64,000 bases of DNA, taken from Stenogyne calaminthoides. Taxonomy: Eukaryota; Streptophyta; Magnoliopsida; Lamiales; Lamiaceae. The translations under genes and the position numbers were made by a program. This document shows positions 60,786 through 64,000 of the stretch, one piece after another (the stretch's first letter is position 1; every line of letters starts with the position of its first letter). Location: positions 11,284,001 to 11,348,000 of the forward strand of contig JBBCBC010000012.1 in assembly GCA_037126765.1 (NCBI GenBank), given 5' to 3'. The notes beneath the pieces were generated by a model. The model ran no database searches and had not been told where the DNA came from. It was given only the letters and a program-made list of their open reading frames with translations.

Positions 60786-61220
60786 ACTTCTATTGATGTT
60801 GTTTGATAATTTTGATATATTGATGTTGCTTGATAATTTTGATATATAAGTAAGACAAAAAATTTAGTATATAGGCTGGGTTAAATGCTATTAACATTGT
60901 TTTTAATTCTATGACATGTGATTTACCCGAATTATAATACTGGTCAAGTTTAGTGGTTTAGAAAAAAATGTTTTGAAATGAGTGAAATTAGTCAAATAAT
61001 CCAAGTTCATAAAGATGTAATTCGATTCATAAAGACCAACTCAACAAGTAATGGGAATATAAATAAAGAATTGATTATCCTCACTCACTCAATTCATCTC
61101 TCATGATATTCATTGTTGATGTTCTAACCAATCAATAACAATACAATCAATAATTCTTATTGATTGTCCCCTCAATGATACTCATTATCATTATTATTCA
61201 CAAGTCATACCAACGGACCC
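60786..61220. mobile_element. Tourist-like MITE, copy 2, left end lost
   Basis: The sequence CTTCTATTGATGTTG to CATACCAACGGACCC parallels the MITE at 13667-13920, including CATTGTTGATGTTCTAA and CAATCAATAA. The right end is followed by TTA. The left terminal repeat is missing, and GATGTTG(T/C)TTGATAATTTTG is duplicated internally. Confidence 0.6.
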
Positions 61221-62124
61221 TTAGTATTTCACCCCGAGCATACTTGGCAAGTCTCATTTACAACCTAATCTAACAAGTTAGATAATTGTAAATAAATCAT
61301 TATTTTTATATATTGTTGTAAATTAGGTTTTTAACCGTATTTTTTGTGCCAATTTCTCTTATGTGTCAATCTTAGTTAACTTTTCGTTATGCAAAATAAT
61401 AACGTTTAAATTAAGGGTTACTACATCGAATGATCACGTTGAATTTGGGAACAAAAAATGTTATTCATAAACCTAATTTACAACAATATTTAAAGACAAC
61501 CACTTATTGGCGATTAACAAAAAATTTAAATTATATTGCAATTAAGTGCAAAACAGGTGATTTTATTTGCAATTAAACATAAAGTAATGAGCATTGTAGA
61601 GTATTGTGGGGGTCCATTTACGTATAAAATTATTTGTTATGTGTAAAGTTTTATAACAAATTAATACTAATAATTAAGTAATAGTTGGAAGATTGAGATA
61701 AAATTAATCCATAATCCTCTAAATATAAATCAACCCCTATTCATATAAATTATCTACTTTGAAATTATGCAATTCAATGAAGAGTCATATATGAAAAATT
61801 ATAATTTTTACATTACATCCATCTTTTTAAAATTTTTAATCTGATCCATTCATATGTTTTAGATATATAGGGTTAATAAATTCAATCCTTAGTCACTTGT
61901 TTTTTTCTTGATTTTTTTTTCTATCCATATTCCCATATCTCGACCCTTTCTCCGCCTCCCACTTTGTCGCCATTATTAATATATTTCTTCCGTCTATAAA
62001 AATTGTGTTCATTTTTCTAAGTACAAGTTTTAATTTTTTTTAGATAAAATACATAAGTAAGAGTATATTTCATGTGCATCAAATGCACCGTGCAATTTAA
62101 ATGTACTTATAAAATAGTATTACT
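61221..62124. other. Intergenic, no gene
   Basis: A/T-rich. A possible isolated Stowaway-type left end (CTTCCGTCTATAAAAATTG) lies near 61989. Nothing else recognised. Confidence 0.4.
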
Positions 62125-62975
62125 TTAAAAAGAGTTCATGTGAGTTCACACGAGACCTACTCATACGAAGCTAATTTGAAATCAAATAATTAAGAAAACC
62201 CCAGTTATACCACTTAAAACACACCCCGTTAATCATACATAAAATTACACATAAATATACGTGGACACAGGATTCAGAAAATTAAAGGTTAATTAACAAG
62301 AAGTAGGAATGACAATGGGTCAGGTCGGGTCAGGGTGGGTACTTAAATACCCGAACCTGCCTCATTCTTTAAACGGAAGGGGCGACTTCCAGGCATGAGA
62401 GAGGCGAGATGATCCATTTCAAATAGAATGTTTTTATAATTTTTTTTATAATTTAAAATTTTGATATCAATAGAAAATTTTAATTTAAATACGATATTAT
62501 ATACTTCATATTGACCTAAAAATATATGAAGTTTGTTATTTACATATTAATAAATATGAAAAATATAGAAATATATATTTAAATATATTATATAATATAT
62601 ATTTATTTTTAATATATAAACGGGCATGGTTAGGGACACGTGTCCGAGTAATATCGGACAACCTTCACACTCATGGTTAATGTTCACAGAGTAGAAGGGA
62701 GACCGCTGAAAGTGTCGCTGATTGCGCCGTTCACAACTGCGATATTGAGGGTTAAGCGAGTTGAGAATGTGGGGATTAAAATTGAACTCAATAATGGCAA
62801 TGTCGGATGGGCGAGGCGCTGGTTCTTCTGCACGTAACTACGGAGGATCAGCCTATCGCTCTGGCTGAAGCGGCAGAATCTTGTCTCGTTCTTAAGCAAA
62901 ATCATGGGAGGAGTTTGATTGGAGGAAATGGAGTGTTTTGATGTGGAGAGGTGTCGTTATTGTTAATATTTGATT
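62125..62975 (+). pseudogene. Rearranged partial duplicate of the epimerase locus
   Basis: 62125-62303 matches intron 1 of the epimerase gene (58771-58945) in the same orientation (GAGTTCA.GTGAG.TCACA.GAGACCTACTC). 62670-62925 matches exon 1 coding sequence in the opposite orientation: plus-strand VNVHRVEGRPLKV, LIAPFTTAILRVKRVENVG and IELNNGNVGW, then a frame break. 62922-62975 matches the 5' flank of exon 1 (59571-59630) again in the original orientation (TTTGATTGGAGGAAA). The copy is thus a tandem duplication in which exon 1 has been inverted; it ends with microhomology at GAGTTTG. A hAT-like left end (TAGGAATGACAATGGGTCAG) starts at 62304 between the first two blocks. No function remains. 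Confidence 0.8.
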
Positions 62976-62982
62976 CTCCCTC

Positions 62983-63130
62983 CGTTCTAATTTAGATTGC
63001 TCAAATGAAAATGGTACGAGTTTTAATAAAAGAATTGTTTATTAGTATAAAATGGTGTAAAATTGTTTTTTATTCGGGATATAGAGGTAATTTCTACTTT
63101 ATGGAAGAGATGTGTCATTTTGTAAGAGGT
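62983..63130. mobile_element. Left part of a Stowaway/mariner-type element
   Basis: CTCCCTCCGTTCTAATTTAG at about 62987 is a standard Stowaway-type end. AAATGGTGTAAA inside also occurs near the mariner element's left end (26813). No right end was found. Confidence 0.45.
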
Positions 63131-63235
63131 TATTTCTAGGGAGTGGATCCGCTACTGTACAGTAGCCTACTGTGCATAAAAAACGCAGCGTTTCAACACT
63201 TTTATTTCTATTTAATTTTTTAATATGTTTATTAA

Positions 63236-63773
63236 TTTAAAAACCCCCTCCCCCTCCCCCTCCCCGTCAATTTATGTCCACAATCCCTTTTGTAAAATCA
63301 TTCATTAATGCAATTCCTCCCTATCTCACTTGCCACCATTTTTCACACACACTCAAATCAAATACCCCCATTCACACGCTGCTCTACATTTCACCACTGT
63401 TAAGCAAATCTGAATCCATAAAATGCCCAAATCTCTGCTACATTTCTCGCTATGTCTCCTTTTCCTGATCGCCCTCTATTTCCTGCTCCCCTGCGAAAGC
63501 GTCTCTGTTTCGGATCTAAATTCGATGAGATCGGGCTGCGCTGGGAAGCTCGGCGAGTGTTCAACAATGGCGGATGGGGAGGAATTGATGGTTCCCTGTG
63601 ATAGGCCTGGGGAATTTGTAAATTTACAAATAAAAATTTAAGGGAATAAATGGAAAAGGTCAGCTTTTAATTAAAGGGGTGAGGGGTTGGCGGGTTGGGC
63701 GGGGCGAGTGGGGATTGTGGTTGTGGACATAAAATGACGGGGAGGGGGGAAGAGGAGGGGAGGGGTTTTTTTT
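63236..63773. mobile_element. Inverted-repeat unit enclosing a RALF-like fragment
   Basis: CTCCCCGTCAATTTATGTCC (left, near 63261) is matched by the reverse of the right side (CTCCCCGTCATTTTATGTCC, near 63725-63760), continuing into CACAA..TCCC. Outside this, both arms run into C-rich CCCCTCC tracts and an A-run. The arms are about 55-60 bp and imperfect. No target duplication was established. The unit looks like a Pack-type non-autonomous transposon that has taken up a gene piece. Confidence 0.5.
63423..63641 (+). pseudogene. RALF-like peptide gene with internal deletion
   Basis: The 72-codon frame starts with a clear signal peptide (hydrophobic core LLHFSLCLLFLIALYFLL, residues 5-22). It is followed by MRSGCAGKLGECSTMADGEE, which fits the N-terminal part of RALF propeptides (C.G.(I/L).EC followed by an acidic stretch). 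It then jumps directly to MVPCDRPGEF, which resembles the later VPC.R.G.SYYNC region. The Arg-Arg processing site and YISY motif that normally lie between are absent, as are the last Cys residues. The frame ends at a stop after VNLQIKI. As it stands it could not make a normal RALF hormone. The call rests on short motifs, and another Cys-rich secreted peptide cannot be excluded. Confidence 0.55.
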
Positions 63774-64000
63774 TTTTTGGTTAATTTCATATAAATACAC
63801 TACCTTTAGACTCAATATCAATTTAATAACGTCTTTTAATATTTTTTGTAAAAAATCCTGAAACTTTTATAATGTTTCAATTTGATACATATTTTTTAAT
63901 TCTGATAGACCATTGATAACGTGTCTTGCATGAGTCATTATATTTATACTTTATATCATGTAGGATGTCAACAGGCGACTTACCACCAGTTGGCCCCACT
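63774..64000. other. A/T-rich end of window
   Basis: No feature recognised. Confidence 0.4.

Noticed and set aside
63423..63641. Intact RALF hormone gene
   Set aside because: The processing site, YISY region and last cysteines are missing, so only a fragment is supported.

Overview
The window is nuclear DNA from a flowering plant, almost certainly a eudicot. Genes are widely spaced and mostly split by short GT-AG introns. Intergenic DNA is very A/T-rich and packed with eukaryotic transposons. The gene set is plant-specific: a NACK-type kinesin, an intronless AP-3 delta adaptin and an organelle-type epimerase. I cannot place the species.

Four protein-coding genes stand out. (1) AP-3 delta adaptin, minus strand, 15299-17974, intact and intronless. 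(2) A 4'-phosphopantetheinyl transferase, plus strand, 33460-35476, eight exons, open throughout, with a conserved Lys replaced by Met. (3) A NACK1/HINKEL-type cytokinetic kinesin, plus strand, 44965-50554, fourteen coding exons, with three single-base indels that break the reading frame. (4) A dipeptide (L-Ala-D/L-Glu type) epimerase of the enolase superfamily, minus strand, 56124-59558, six exons, with small indels in exon 4 and at the exon 6 border. Gene fragments are also present: a rearranged copy of epimerase exon 1 near 62.7 kb, a piece of protein disulfide isomerase near 32.2 kb, and an internally deleted RALF-like peptide gene at 63.4 kb that lies between inverted repeats.

The rest is layered transposon sediment. 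1-8.5 kb: a decayed Ty1/Copia body and a 1.2 kb tandem duplication of LTR-like sequence. 9-13.9 kb: Stowaway, Mutator-like, hAT and Tourist elements. 18-23 kb: a hAT element beside the AP-3 promoter, two tandem Helitron 3' ends and a complete non-autonomous Mutator-like element with 9-bp target duplications. 26.7-29 kb: a dead mariner-like transposase gene. 36.4-41.7 kb: a hAT element, a non-autonomous LTR element with PBS, PPT and target duplications, and a Harbinger-like element. 50.9-55.2 kb: a LINE remnant and duplicated blocks. 59.6-64 kb: MITEs, the rearranged duplicate and the RALF fragment.

The genes do not form a shared pathway. The most informative features are structural: several elements have intact terminal repeats and target-site duplications that can be read directly, and different non-autonomous hAT elements each carry their own repeated subterminal motif. 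No CRISPR array, rRNA, functional tRNA or operon was seen. The frame breaks in two otherwise well-conserved genes could be real or could be assembly errors.
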